DNA from: Opitutaceae bacterium
GTDB lineage: Bacteria > Verrucomicrobiota > Verrucomicrobiia > Opitutales > Opitutaceae
Assembly (NCBI GenBank): GCA_028691845.1
Contig: JAQUYL010000013.1
Location: forward strand, 1-64,000
Direction of reading: 5' to 3'
Length of the DNA: 64,000 nt
Part shown: positions 36,369-45,725 of the stretch, one piece after another
Layout of the letters: each line of letters begins with the position of its first letter
Position numbering within the stretch: the first letter of the stretch is position 1
Made by a program: the position numbers and the translations under genes
Notes under the pieces: generated by a model
Seen by the model: only the letters and a program-made list of their open reading frames with translations
Told to the model about the DNA's origin: nothing
Database searches by the model: none

Positions 36369-37340
36369 ATGGCTACTGCAATTCTGGTTTTGGCAGAGCA
36401 ACTCCGGGGCGAGATCGCCGACATCACCTTTGAAATGCTGGGCGCAGGGCGCAAGCTGGCCAGTGCGTCGGGCGTGCCTCTCTACGCCGCGTTGCTGGGC
36501 AGTGAAGCCGCCCCGCTCGCCGCGAGGCTGGGTCTGGCAGACAAGGTTTTCGTCGCGGATCAACCGCAGCTCAACCTTGCCCCGGCCCACACGATAGCCG
36601 TGGCGCTCAAAGCTATTTTGGACCAGGCCCAGGTTGGGCTGGTTTTGATTGGCGGCACCAATGGGTCGATCGGGATCGGCTCCTTTCTGTCGGCCAAGAC
36701 CGGCCTACCCTTGGTAAACTTTGGGCGGGCGGCCAAACTTGAGGCCGGCGCCGTGGTGGTTACCAGCCAGTTGTTTGGCGGCAAAATCCTGTCCGACGTG
36801 AAGCTGGCGGACGGACGGGGCATCGTAAGCATCTACCCGGGTGCGTTCCCGGTGGAGGCGGGCAAGAGCGAGGGGACACCGTCCGTCGAGAAAGTGGACG
36901 TGGCGATCGAGGCGCCGAAGGTGTCCTTCAAGCAATACCTGGAACCCGAGAAAGGCGATGTGGACATCACGAAACAAAGCGTCCTCGTGGGCGTGGGTCG
37001 CGGCATGCAGACGCAGGACAACGTGCAACTGGCCGAGGATCTGGCGCGGATCTTGGGCGGCGCGGTCTGCGCGTCACGGCCCGTGATTGATCAAGGCTGG
37101 CTGCCGTTGAGTCGGCAGGTCGGCAAGTCCGGCATGACTGTCAAACCGCGCGTTTATCTGGCCTTGGGCATCAGTGGCGCGCCGGAGCATTGGGAAGGAA
37201 TGCAAAACTCCCAGTGCATCATCGCCGTCAACACCGATCCCAAGGCGCCCATCTTCGACGGGGCGCATTACGGCGTGGTGGGAGATGTTTTGGAACTGCT
37301 GCCTATTCTAATCGACAAGGTTAAAGCGAGAAAGGGGTGA
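36369..37340 (+). CDS. etfA: Electron transfer flavoprotein alpha subunit
   Basis: A 323-aa EtfA starting 12 bases after GGAGG. The C-terminal FAD-binding domain has ASRPVIDQGWLPLSRQVGKS-type sequence (split here as SRPVIDQGWLP and RQVGKSGMTVKP), YLALGISGAPEHWEGM, AVNTDPKAPIF and AHYGVVGDVLELLP. No N-terminal ferredoxin domain is fused. ETFs collect electrons from acyl-CoA or similar dehydrogenases and pass them on. The adjoining EMO-like membrane protein suggests transfer to menaquinone or the reverse reaction. Confidence 0.91.
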   Translation: MATAILVLAEQLRGEIADITFEMLGAGRKLASASGVPLYAALLGSEAAPLAARLGLADKVFVADQPQLNLAPAHTIAVALKAILDQAQVGLVLIGGTNGSIGIGSFLSAKTGLPLVNFGRAAKLEAGAVVVTSQLFGGKILSDVKLADGRGIVSIYPGAFPVEAGKSEGTPSVEKVDVAIEAPKVSFKQYLEPEKGDVDITKQSVLVGVGRGMQTQDNVQLAEDLARILGGAVCASRPVIDQGWLPLSRQVGKSGMTVKPRVYLALGISGAPEHWEGMQNSQCIIAVNTDPKAPIFDGAHYGVVGDVLELLPILIDKVKARKG

Positions 37341-37346
37341 GACACC

Positions 37347-39356
37347 ATGGATCCGGTTAAGAGCACAATTCTGGGGCTGCCAGGGGTGCTGTTGCTCTGG
37401 TTGCTTACCGTTGCGGCCTTCGGCGTCTTTGGCTACCGGATCTGGCGGCTCATTGGACTCCTGCGGCAGGGACGCTACGAAAGCCGCTTCGACCACCTTG
37501 GCCAGCGCCTGTGGCATGGAATCAAGCACGTCCTGCTGCAGCCGCGGATATTCAACGAACGGAGCATCGGTCTGCCGCACTTCCTGATCTTCTGGGGCTT
37601 TGTCGTCTATGTGATCTGCTTCAATTGGGCGTTGTTGCGCGGACTGTTCCCCTTTCTGTCGGTTCCCTATCCGGATGCCGTCAAGGTCGCCGCCCTGTTT
37701 CTCGAGAGCTTTTCGGTGTTGGTGCTGATTGGGCTCGGCGTGGCTGTGGCGAGACGGCTCTACTTCGCCCCCAAGTATCTGCACCTGAGCTTCGACGCCA
37801 ACCTGATCCTTGGGCTCATCGGCTTGCTGATGCTGAGCACGCTGTTCATGAATGCCTTCCGCATCGTGAGTGAAGGCGGTTTCACGTCCGCCTGGACGCC
37901 GTTTGGCAGTCTCTTGTCCAAGGCTTTCACCACGATGCCACCGGGGAAGGCCCACACCCTCGCCAATGGCATGTGGTGGCTCCACATGACAGTGGTGCTT
38001 TTGTTCCTGGTCTATCTGCCCTACTCGAAGCACCTGCACCTGTTTGCGTCGCCGTTCAACGTGTTCTTCAGCCAAGGCGCTACGCGCCCCGTGGGGGATC
38101 TGGGCGTCATCGGGGCGAAGGAAGACCTCTCGGCCGGCGCCGCCCGGTGGCAGGATCTCACCTGGAAGCAGTTGCTGAGCGGTTTCTCATGCGCCGAATG
38201 CGGGCGCTGTGACCGTTCGTGTCCCGCGACCGCCTCCGGCAGCCCGCTCCAGCCGCAGCAGATTGTGCAAAAGATCAAGAGCCACATGGTCCGTGTGGGG
38301 CTGGCGCGAAAGAACGGCGACGCAGTGCCCAAGCTCATCGGAGACGTAATCACCGAAAAGGAAGTCTGGGCCTGCACGACCTGCATGGCGTGCATGAATT
38401 GTTGTGCCGTGTGGAATGAGCAGGTCGCGCTCATCGTGGCCCTCCGCCGTCATCTGGTCAGCGAGGGACAGGTCGAGCGCACTGTGCAGGACATGCTGGG
38501 CAACCTGCAGCGTTACGGCAACTCGTTCGGCAAATCCGATCGCCTGCGGGCGAAGTGGGCGCAGACCGCCGGCCTGAAAATCAAGGACGCCCGCAAGGAA
38601 CCCGTCGAGTATCTCTGGTTTGTGGGCGATTACGCCAGCTACGATCCGCGGTGCGAGGACATCACGAAAAAGACCGCCGGCGTCTTTGCGCAAGCAGGAC
38701 TCGACTTCGGGTTGCTGCACGAGGCCGAGCGCAATGCCGGCAATGACGTGCGTCGCGTGGGCGAGGAGGGCTTGTACGAGATGCTTCGGGACAAAAACCT
38801 TCAGGCCATCGGGAAGGCGCAATTCAAGAAGATCATCACGACTGATCCCCATACCTACCATACGCTCAAGAACGAGTATCCGTGGAACGGCCATCGGCCT
38901 GAGATCCTGCACTACACGGAGGTGCTCGACGGGTTAGTCCAGGCCGGCCAGCTGCCATTGAAGCGGAAACTGGCCGGTCGCGTGACTTACCACGATCCTT
39001 GCTACCTCGGGCGCTATAACGGGGTGTATGACGCGCCGCGCCACGTCTTGCGCGCGTTGGGACTCGAGCTCGCCGAAATGCCGCGCTGCCGCGACCGGAG
39101 CTATTGCTGTGGCGCCGGCGGCGGCCGCATCTGGATGGAGGACACCGAAAAAGTGGCGGAGCGCCCCGCAGAGAATCGCATCCGCGAGGCCGTCGCGCTT
39201 GGGGGCGTACAGACCTTCGTGGTCGCCTGCCCGAAAGACATCGCGATGTTCCGAGACGCCGTGAAGACGACCGGCCACGAGGACAAGCTGGCGGTGAAGG
39301 ACCTCGCGGAATTGGTAGCGGAGGCAATGGCCGACGAGAGCCCGAAACCTGCCTGA
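37347..39356 (+). CDS. Membrane Fe-S protein resembling ETF:menaquinone oxidoreductase (EMO)
   Basis: A 669-aa fusion. The first 245 residues form five membrane helices with His in GLPHFLIFWGF, WWLHMTVV and YSKHLHLF, as in NarI-type heme b subunits. A ferredoxin-like part has CAECGRCDRSCP and CTTCMACMNCC clusters. The C-terminal HdrD-like part has one intact CCG site (YHDPCYLGRYNG, SYCCGAGGG). The other half-site has lost its cysteines: WFVGDYASYDPR, NAGND and TTDPHTYHTL stand where Cys is usual. This matches EMO-type proteins reported to link ETF with menaquinone. It follows etfBA by six bases. Direction could be quinone reduction or energy-driven reverse flow. Confidence 0.85.
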   Translation: MDPVKSTILGLPGVLLLWLLTVAAFGVFGYRIWRLIGLLRQGRYESRFDHLGQRLWHGIKHVLLQPRIFNERSIGLPHFLIFWGFVVYVICFNWALLRGLFPFLSVPYPDAVKVAALFLESFSVLVLIGLGVAVARRLYFAPKYLHLSFDANLILGLIGLLMLSTLFMNAFRIVSEGGFTSAWTPFGSLLSKAFTTMPPGKAHTLANGMWWLHMTVVLLFLVYLPYSKHLHLFASPFNVFFSQGATRPVGDLGVIGAKEDLSAGAARWQDLTWKQLLSGFSCAECGRCDRSCPATASGSPLQPQQIVQKIKSHMVRVGLARKNGDAVPKLIGDVITEKEVWACTTCMACMNCCAVWNEQVALIVALRRHLVSEGQVERTVQDMLGNLQRYGNSFGKSDRLRAKWAQTAGLKIKDARKEPVEYLWFVGDYASYDPRCEDITKKTAGVFAQAGLDFGLLHEAERNAGNDVRRVGEEGLYEMLRDKNLQAIGKAQFKKIITTDPHTYHTLKNEYPWNGHRPEILHYTEVLDGLVQAGQLPLKRKLAGRVTYHDPCYLGRYNGVYDAPRHVLRALGLELAEMPRCRDRSYCCGAGGGRIWMEDTEKVAERPAENRIREAVALGGVQTFVVACPKDIAMFRDAVKTTGHEDKLAVKDLAELVAEAMADESPKPA

Positions 39357-39369
39357 CGAAAGGAAATTC

Positions 39370-40575
39370 ATGATCGCCCCGTTTGAACCTGCAGTCGTGG
39401 ACAAAGCCACCACCCTCGAGACGCTCCTGGAGACGCCCGCGGGGAAACGCATGATGACATGCATCCAATGCGGCACGTGCGCCGGCACCTGCCCTTATGG
39501 CGAACACATGGACTTCTCACCCCGGCTGGTCATCAACATGCTGCGCGGCGGGTTCATCGACGAAGTTATCAAGTCCGACAGCCTGCTGCGCTGCGTCTCC
39601 TGCTACGCCTGCATGGCCAAGTGCCCGCGCGGCATCCGGCTGACGGACGTGCTGCTGCCGATGGTGAAGGAACAGGTGCTCGTTACCCAGTCCGCCATGC
39701 CGGCTGAATTCCAGAAGTCGCTGGAAAACATGCACCGTTACGGCAATCCGATGGGCGAGTCCCCGCGCAAGCGCGCCGCATGGACAGCCACGGCTGGCAC
39801 GAAGATTCCGCTCATCGCCGAGGTGAATCGCGAGGTGGACGTCCTGTGGTTTGTCGACAGCTACATGTCCTTTTACGCCCGCGGTCAGGACAATGGTCGC
39901 GCCACGGCCCGGCTGTTCAACGCACTGGGCGTGGATTTCGCCATTCTCGGCAATGAGGAGAAATCTGCCGGCGAATGCGGACAAGTCACCTGGGAGTCGG
40001 GACTATTCGAGTCGTTGGCGGAGTACAATGTGAAGCTGTTCAACAAGTACAAGTTCCAGCGGCTGGTGACCGGCGATGCCCACGCCTACAATGCGTTCCA
40101 CTTCCGCTACCCGATGTATGGCCTGACCCAGCCGGCGGAGCACACCGCGCAGTTCTTCGCCCGCCATCTGGACCAGTTGAAGCCCAGGCTCACAAGGCCG
40201 CTGAACCTGACGGTCACCTATCACGATGCCTGCTGTCTGGGGCGGGCCGTGGGTTCCTACGACGAGCCCCGGGCCCTGCTTCAGGCCATTCCGGGCGTGA
40301 AGCTTGTCGAGATGGTGCACAATCGCGTGAATTCGCTCTGCTGCGGCGGCGGTGGCGGGGGCATGTGGCTCGACACTTACTACAAACAGAAGGGCATGGA
40401 GCGGCTGTCCGAGCGGCGCGTCAAGGAAGCCATCGCCACCGGCGCGGATGTGCTCGCCGTGTCCTGCCCCTACGAGATTTCCCGGTTTGAAGACGCTTTG
40501 AAAGTGATTCCGCACGACAAGCCAATCGTCGTACGCGATGTCGCGGAACTGTTGGCTGACTCCCTTGCTTCCTAG
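39370..40575 (+). CDS. HdrD-like Fe-S reductase subunit (soluble)
   Basis: A 401-aa protein joining HdrC-like and HdrB-like parts. Two [4Fe-4S] sites are CIQCGTCAGTCP (about 32-42) and CVSCYACMAKCP. One CCG domain is intact: YHDACCLGRAVGSYDEPR, SLCCGGGGGGMW. The preceding half-site is without ligands (WFVDSYMSFYARG, SAGECGQ, TGDAHAYNAFHF). It therefore can bind one non-cubane cluster, like DsrK-type proteins. It lies between the EMO-like gene and hdrA, so it may connect the membrane protein with the soluble HdrA complex or replace HdrBC in an alternative complex. Confidence 0.87.
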   Translation: MIAPFEPAVVDKATTLETLLETPAGKRMMTCIQCGTCAGTCPYGEHMDFSPRLVINMLRGGFIDEVIKSDSLLRCVSCYACMAKCPRGIRLTDVLLPMVKEQVLVTQSAMPAEFQKSLENMHRYGNPMGESPRKRAAWTATAGTKIPLIAEVNREVDVLWFVDSYMSFYARGQDNGRATARLFNALGVDFAILGNEEKSAGECGQVTWESGLFESLAEYNVKLFNKYKFQRLVTGDAHAYNAFHFRYPMYGLTQPAEHTAQFFARHLDQLKPRLTRPLNLTVTYHDACCLGRAVGSYDEPRALLQAIPGVKLVEMVHNRVNSLCCGGGGGGMWLDTYYKQKGMERLSERRVKEAIATGADVLAVSCPYEISRFEDALKVIPHDKPIVVRDVAELLADSLAS

Positions 40576-40583
40576 AAATTATT

Positions 40584-42617
40584 ATGAAACCAATCGTACC
40601 GAAGAAACACGAACCCATTCGCATCGGTTTCTACATCTGCCACTGCGGAACCAACATCGCCGGCATGGTGGATGTCGAGGCGGTGGCCAAATATATTGGC
40701 ACGCTTCCCAACGTGGCGGTGTCGCGCCACTACAAGTACATGTGCTCCGATCCCGGACAGGAGCTGATCCAGCAGGACATCCGGGAAACCCACTTGAACC
40801 GGATCGTGGTGGCGGCGTGCTCGCCGCAGTTGCACGAGCACACCTTCCGCATGGCCACGGCGGCGGGGGGGCTCAATCCCTATCATTTCCAGATGGTCAA
40901 TGTGCGTGAACACGATTCGTGGGTGCACACCGACCGCGTCGAAGCCACACGCAAGGCCATGGCCTTGGCCCGCGCCGCCGTAATGCGCGTGCCGCATCAC
41001 AAGCCCTTGGAGGTTAAAAAGGTCGCCATCAATCCCAACGTGCTGATAGTCGGCGGAGGCATTGGCGGCATTCATGCGGCGCTCACCCTGGCCAACGCGG
41101 GCAAGATGGTTTATCTCGTCGAGAAGGAGCCGACCATCGGTGGGCACATGGCCAAGTTCGACAAGACCTTTCCGACGCTGGACTGCGCCATGTGCGTGCT
41201 CTCGCCCAAGATGGCTGCGGTTGGTTCCCATCCGAACATCCACCTTTGGACCTATTCGGAGGTGGCGAAGGTGGACGGCTACGTCGGCAACTTCAAGGTG
41301 AGCGTGCGCCGCAAGGAGCGTTACATTCTGGAGGATCTCTGCACCGGCTGCCAGGAATGCGTCAACGCCTGCGTGTTCAAGGAACCGAAATTCCAGGATG
41401 AGTTCAATCTTGGGCTCGGCAAACGCAAGCCGATCTACCTGCCGTTCCCGCAGGCCATCCCGCCGGTGACCTTGATCGATCCCGAGGTCTGCCTGAACTT
41501 CAAGCGGGGAAGGAATCCGGATGGCTCGCACACGGTGTCCGACAAATGCAAGAAGACCTGCGTCGAGGCCTGCGGTGACCGCAAGGCGATCGATTTCAAG
41601 CAGCAGGAGGAGATCAAGGAGATCACGGTCGGCACGATCATCATGGCCACCGGCTTCCAGATTTTCGACGCCAAGCGGACCCCGTATTATGGTTACGGGA
41701 TTTATCCCAATGTCTATAACGCGCTGGAAATCGAGCGGCTGATCAATGCCTCCGGTCCGACCGAAGGCGAGCTGGTCATGCGCAACGGCCAGTCACCGAA
41801 AAAAGTCGCCATCGTCCACTGCGTCGGTTCTCGCGACGAGAACACCAACCGGTGGTGCTCGCGGGTCTGCTGCCTTTACTCGCTCAAGTTGGCGCACCTC
41901 ATCAAGGAGCACACCGAGGCCGAGGTGTACAATTTCTACATCGATATGCGCACGCCCGGCAAAAGCATGGAGGAATTCTACAACCGCGTGGCCGAGGAGG
42001 GCATGCATCTCATTCGCGGCCGGGTGGCCGACGTGTACCCCGATCCGAACGACGGCACGACCGGTCGCCTCGTGGTCCAGGCCGAGGATACCCTGACGAA
42101 CAAGATCCTGAAAATCCCGGTGGACATGGTCGTGCTGTCGGTGGGGTTGGAGCCGCATCCTGAAGCCGAGAACCTGCGGCGCATGTTCAACCTGAGTTGC
42201 AGCAGCGAAGGCTGGTTCCTCGAACGGCACCCCAAGCTGGCGCCGGTGAACACCTTCACCGACGGCATTTTCCTGGCTGGCTGCTGCCAGGGGCCCAAGG
42301 ATATCCCGGACACGGTCGCCCAAGCCGGCGCCGCGGCGGCAGAGGCTCTGGCGCTCATCGACAAGGGCCACATCGAGCAGGAGCCGAACACCGCCTACAT
42401 CCTCGCCGAGGAGTGCAGCGGCTGCAAATCCTGCATCCCGTTGTGCCCCTACACGGCCATTGCCTTCGACGAGACGAAGAAAAAGGCCATAATCAACGAG
42501 GCGCTGTGCAAGGGCTGCGGCACTTGCGTGGCGTCCTGCCCGTCCGGATCGATTGTACAAAACCTCTTCGAGGATGCCGAGATCTTCAGCGAGATCGACG
42601 GCGTGCTGGCCGACTGA
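40584..42617 (+). CDS. hdrA: Heterodisulfide reductase-like subunit A (FAD, bifurcating)
   Basis: A 677-aa flavoprotein expected to carry the bifurcating FAD. The N-terminal cluster domain has YICHCGTNIAG. Ferredoxin-type cysteines CTGCQECVNAC lie near 254-264. The Rossmann FAD site is VLIVGGGIGGIHAALTLA (about 154-171). HdrA-specific Cys are seen in DCAMCVLSPKM and HCVGSRDENTNRWCSRVCC. The C-terminus has two further ferredoxin motifs, CSGCKSCIPLCP and CKGCGTCVASCP. This set matches methanogen-type HdrA. It gives electrons from MvhD to HdrBC and to ferredoxin. MvhD is a separate downstream gene and is not fused. It begins nine bases after the HdrD-like gene. Confidence 0.93.
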   Translation: MKPIVPKKHEPIRIGFYICHCGTNIAGMVDVEAVAKYIGTLPNVAVSRHYKYMCSDPGQELIQQDIRETHLNRIVVAACSPQLHEHTFRMATAAGGLNPYHFQMVNVREHDSWVHTDRVEATRKAMALARAAVMRVPHHKPLEVKKVAINPNVLIVGGGIGGIHAALTLANAGKMVYLVEKEPTIGGHMAKFDKTFPTLDCAMCVLSPKMAAVGSHPNIHLWTYSEVAKVDGYVGNFKVSVRRKERYILEDLCTGCQECVNACVFKEPKFQDEFNLGLGKRKPIYLPFPQAIPPVTLIDPEVCLNFKRGRNPDGSHTVSDKCKKTCVEACGDRKAIDFKQQEEIKEITVGTIIMATGFQIFDAKRTPYYGYGIYPNVYNALEIERLINASGPTEGELVMRNGQSPKKVAIVHCVGSRDENTNRWCSRVCCLYSLKLAHLIKEHTEAEVYNFYIDMRTPGKSMEEFYNRVAEEGMHLIRGRVADVYPDPNDGTTGRLVVQAEDTLTNKILKIPVDMVVLSVGLEPHPEAENLRRMFNLSCSSEGWFLERHPKLAPVNTFTDGIFLAGCCQGPKDIPDTVAQAGAAAAEALALIDKGHIEQEPNTAYILAEECSGCKSCIPLCPYTAIAFDETKKKAIINEALCKGCGTCVASCPSGSIVQNLFEDAEIFSEIDGVLAD

Positions 42618-42639
42618 GCACATTAGAAAGGATCAAACA

Positions 42640-43197
42640 ATGGCTAACACAATACAGCCCCCCTTACCTGACGGCAAATGGAAGCCGCGTATCGTAGCCT
42701 TCTTTTGCAATTGGTGCACCTATACGGCCGCCGACCTGGCGGGAGTGTCCCGGATGAAGCACGCGGCCAACGTGCGCATCATCCGGCTCATGTGTTCAGG
42801 TCGTGTGGACCCGCAATTCATCATCGCCGCGCTGACGAAGGGGGCGGACGCCGTCCTCATCGGCGGCTGCCACCCCAACGACTGCCATTACTCAGAGGGA
42901 AACTACAAGTGTCTCCGTCGCAATCAAATGCTCAAACGGATGCTTGCCGACATGGGCATCGAGCCGGAGCGAGTGCGCCTCGAATGGATCTCCGCCGCCG
43001 AAGGCGAGAAGGTCAAGCGCGTCATTAACGAATTGGTGGAGACCATTTCACGGCTCGGTCCGCTGGGAATCCCGCAGAAGTTCGAGGAGTGGGACCGGGA
43101 AATGAGCGAACTCACCCGTCAGATGAGTAAACAGCAGGAAGCAGTTGACGGGGGCGAGACTCCCGTTGCGGTCAAAACGGAGGTAATCCATGTCTAA
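42640..43197 (+). CDS. mvhD: MvhD-type [2Fe-2S] electron-transfer subunit
   Basis: A 185-aa protein that docks the hydrogenase to HdrA. The start at 42640 follows a GAAAGGA box. Cluster cysteines are C23 and C26 (FFCNWCTYTAADLAG), C52 (MCSGRVDP), and C77 and C82 (GGCHPNDCHY). The conserved MvhD domain ends near residue 140. A C-terminal extension of about 45 residues (FEEWDREMSELTRQMSKQQE and a charged tail) is unusual and probably a helix. Its last eight bases overlap mvhG. Confidence 0.92.
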   Translation: MANTIQPPLPDGKWKPRIVAFFCNWCTYTAADLAGVSRMKHAANVRIIRLMCSGRVDPQFIIAALTKGADAVLIGGCHPNDCHYSEGNYKCLRRNQMLKRMLADMGIEPERVRLEWISAAEGEKVKRVINELVETISRLGPLGIPQKFEEWDREMSELTRQMSKQQEAVDGGETPVAVKTEVIHV

Positions 43198-44173
43198 GCC
43201 CAAAGTAGCCTTTTACTGGTGCGCCTCATGTGGAGGCTGCGAAGAAACCGTCGTAGACCTGGCCGAGGATATCCTCGGGGTCGTCGAGGCAGTGGACATT
43301 GTCCTCTGGCCCGTTGCGATGGACTTTAAATACAAGGAAATCGAGGACATGCCGGACAAGTCTATCACCGCGACTCTGCTCAACGGCGCCGTCCGGTCTA
43401 CCGAACAGGAGGAAATGGCCCACCTGATGCGCCGCAAAAGCCAGTTCCTTATCGCCTATGGCTCGTGTGCTGTCAACGGGGGTATTCCCGGCCTGGCCAA
43501 CCAGTTTACGCGGGAGCAAATCCTCAAGTACAACTACGAGGACGCGCCGACCCTGGGCAACGGCGGGCAGAAGATACGTCCGCAGTTGAAATCTACCGAG
43601 GACGGCCGCGAACTCTCGCTGCCCGAGCTCCACAACGTCGTCCGCTCGCTGGACCAGGTCGTCGAGGTGGATTATTACGTGCCGGGCTGTCCGCCGACGC
43701 CCAACATCACCAAGACTGCCATCACGGCGTTGCTGGAAGGCAGGCTGCCGCCCAAAGGCTCGGTGCTCGCCCCCGACATCGCGCTTTGCGAGGAATGCGA
43801 TCGCAAGGCCAGCAAGCCCACCAATCTCGCCTTCACCGAGTTCAAGCGAACGCATCAAAAACTGATCGACCCGACCCAGTGCCTGCTCGCGCAGGGCGTC
43901 GTTTGCATGGGGCCGGCCACCCGCAGCGGCTGCGGGGCGCAATGCCTCGGCGGCAACATGCCGTGCACCGGCTGCTTCGGGCCCACCTCGCGGGTGCGTG
44001 ACCAGGGCCTCAAGATCATGTCCTCACTCTGTGCCAATGTCGCACCGAAGGAGGAGGGCGACATCAGCAAGGTGCTGGAGGGTATCCCGGACCCGATCGG
44101 CACCTTCTACCGTTACGGCCTCGCCAAGAGTATGCTCCGCCGCAAAGTGAATCTCCCTGCCAATGGAAAGTAA
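43190..44173 (+). CDS. mvhG: [NiFe] hydrogenase small subunit, Mvh (group 3c) type
   Basis: A 327-aa soluble small subunit carrying the electron-relay clusters. Proximal-cluster residues are in WCASCGGCEE, YGSCAVNGGIPG and YVPGCPPTPNIT. C-terminal cysteines (CEECDRK, CLLAQGVVCMGP, SGCGAQCLGG, PCTGCFGP) supply the other clusters. No Tat signal is present, so it is cytoplasmic. It overlaps mvhD and directly precedes mvhA, which agrees with an Mvh-type H2-oxidising module feeding HdrA. Confidence 0.93.
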   Translation: MSKPKVAFYWCASCGGCEETVVDLAEDILGVVEAVDIVLWPVAMDFKYKEIEDMPDKSITATLLNGAVRSTEQEEMAHLMRRKSQFLIAYGSCAVNGGIPGLANQFTREQILKYNYEDAPTLGNGGQKIRPQLKSTEDGRELSLPELHNVVRSLDQVVEVDYYVPGCPPTPNITKTAITALLEGRLPPKGSVLAPDIALCEECDRKASKPTNLAFTEFKRTHQKLIDPTQCLLAQGVVCMGPATRSGCGAQCLGGNMPCTGCFGPTSRVRDQGLKIMSSLCANVAPKEEGDISKVLEGIPDPIGTFYRYGLAKSMLRRKVNLPANGK

Positions 44174-44174
44174 T

Positions 44175-45704
44175 ATGAACCCAACGACTCAAGAAGCCTT
44201 CAATCAGGGCAACCTCCGCGCCAACGCTGCCTACCAGTCGGCCCGCCGCAGCGTCACCATCAACCCCATCACCCGGCTCGAAGGCCACGGCAGAATTGAC
44301 ATCTTCCTCGACGACAAGGGCGACGTGGAACGGGCCTACCTGCGAGTGCCCGAACTCCGCGGCTTCGAGGTCTTTTCCCTCGGCCGCCCGGCGGAGGACA
44401 TGCCACAAATCACCAGCCGCATCTGCGGCGTTTGCCCCACCTCCCATCACATGGCCTCGACGAAGGCACTGGACGACCTCTACAAGGTCGAGTCCACTTC
44501 GGCGGGCCGCAAGATCCGCGAGCTGGTCTACAACACCTTCATCCTGGAAGACCACGCTCTCCATGTCTTCGTGCTGGGTGGGGCGGATTTCTTTGTGGGT
44601 CCAGAAGCCCTGCCCGCACAGCGCAACATCGTCGGCGTCATCGGCAAGGTTGGCCTCGAGGCCGGCAAGAAGGTCATCAGCACCCGCCGGCGGTTGCGCG
44701 AGTTGATCGCCTACTTTGGCGGCAAGGTCGTGCACCCAGTGTTCGGCCTGCCGGGCGGCGTCAGCAAGGCACTCAAGCCCGAAGATCTGCCCAAATTCAA
44801 GCAGCTTGCCCAGGACGGCCTCGAGTTCGCCCTCTGGACGCTGAGTGTGTTCAGGAAACTCGTCCACGGCGACCCGGTCTATTTGAAGATGATCACCTCC
44901 GACGCGTACACCCACAAGACCTGCTATATGGGGATGGTGGACGAGCAGAACAAGGTGAACTTCTATGACGGCAAGCTGCGCGTCGTGGACTGCACCGGCA
45001 AGGAGGTCTGCAAGTTCGCCGCACAGGAGTATCTGGATTACGTGGCCGAGCACACCGAACCGTGGAGCTACATGAAGTTTACCTTCCTGAAGCAGCGCGG
45101 CTGGAAGGGATTTGTAGAGGGACCGGACACAAGCATTTATTCGGTCGCTCCGCTGGCCCGCCTCAACGCCTCCGACGGCATGGCTACACCCGAGGCCCAG
45201 GCCGCTTACGAGTCATTCTACAAGACCTTGGGCGGCAAACCAGTGCACTATACGCTCGCCAACCACTTGGCGCGCATCATCGAGATGGTCTATGCCGCCG
45301 AGCGCATGGTGCAACTCGTCAACGATCCGGAGATTACCAGCCCCGAAGTGCGACGGGTACCGACCAGTGTGCCGAAAGTTGGGATAGGGGTCGTCGAGGC
45401 TCCGCGTGGCACTCTCTTCCATCATTACGAGACCGACGAGAAGGGCTTGATCAGCAAGGCTAACATGATCGTGGCCACCGGCAACAACGCCGCCCGTATC
45501 GCCATGAGTGTCGATAGGGCCGCGAAAGGGCTCATCAAGGGCGGCCATGTCTCCGAAGGACTCCTGAATGAAGTGGAGATGGCCTTCCGCGCCTATGATC
45601 CCTGCCTGGGGTGCGCGACGCACTCGCTGCCCGGCCACTTGCCGCTCAAGGTCAGCATCTACGACCACGACCGCCGGCTGGTGCAGCAGTTGGTGCAGGA
45701 CTAG
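44175..45704 (+). CDS. mvhA: [NiFe] hydrogenase large subunit, Mvh (group 3c) type
   Basis: A 509-aa large subunit with the NiFe(CN)2CO site. L1 motif: SRICGVCPTSHH with C84 and C87. L2 motif: DPCLGCATH with C477, C480 and His483. Twenty-six residues follow His483, the expected C-terminal peptide removed by a maturation protease; a candidate protease gene follows. The start at 44175 (MNPTTQEAFN) has GGAAAG five bases upstream; 44163 is an alternative overlapping mvhG. With mvhD, mvhG and hdrABC it can supply electrons from H2 for bifurcation to ferredoxin and a second acceptor. Confidence 0.94.
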   Translation: MNPTTQEAFNQGNLRANAAYQSARRSVTINPITRLEGHGRIDIFLDDKGDVERAYLRVPELRGFEVFSLGRPAEDMPQITSRICGVCPTSHHMASTKALDDLYKVESTSAGRKIRELVYNTFILEDHALHVFVLGGADFFVGPEALPAQRNIVGVIGKVGLEAGKKVISTRRRLRELIAYFGGKVVHPVFGLPGGVSKALKPEDLPKFKQLAQDGLEFALWTLSVFRKLVHGDPVYLKMITSDAYTHKTCYMGMVDEQNKVNFYDGKLRVVDCTGKEVCKFAAQEYLDYVAEHTEPWSYMKFTFLKQRGWKGFVEGPDTSIYSVAPLARLNASDGMATPEAQAAYESFYKTLGGKPVHYTLANHLARIIEMVYAAERMVQLVNDPEITSPEVRRVPTSVPKVGIGVVEAPRGTLFHHYETDEKGLISKANMIVATGNNAARIAMSVDRAAKGLIKGGHVSEGLLNEVEMAFRAYDPCLGCATHSLPGHLPLKVSIYDHDRRLVQQLVQD

Positions 45705-45725
45705 CTCCAATAATCCGAAAAAAAA

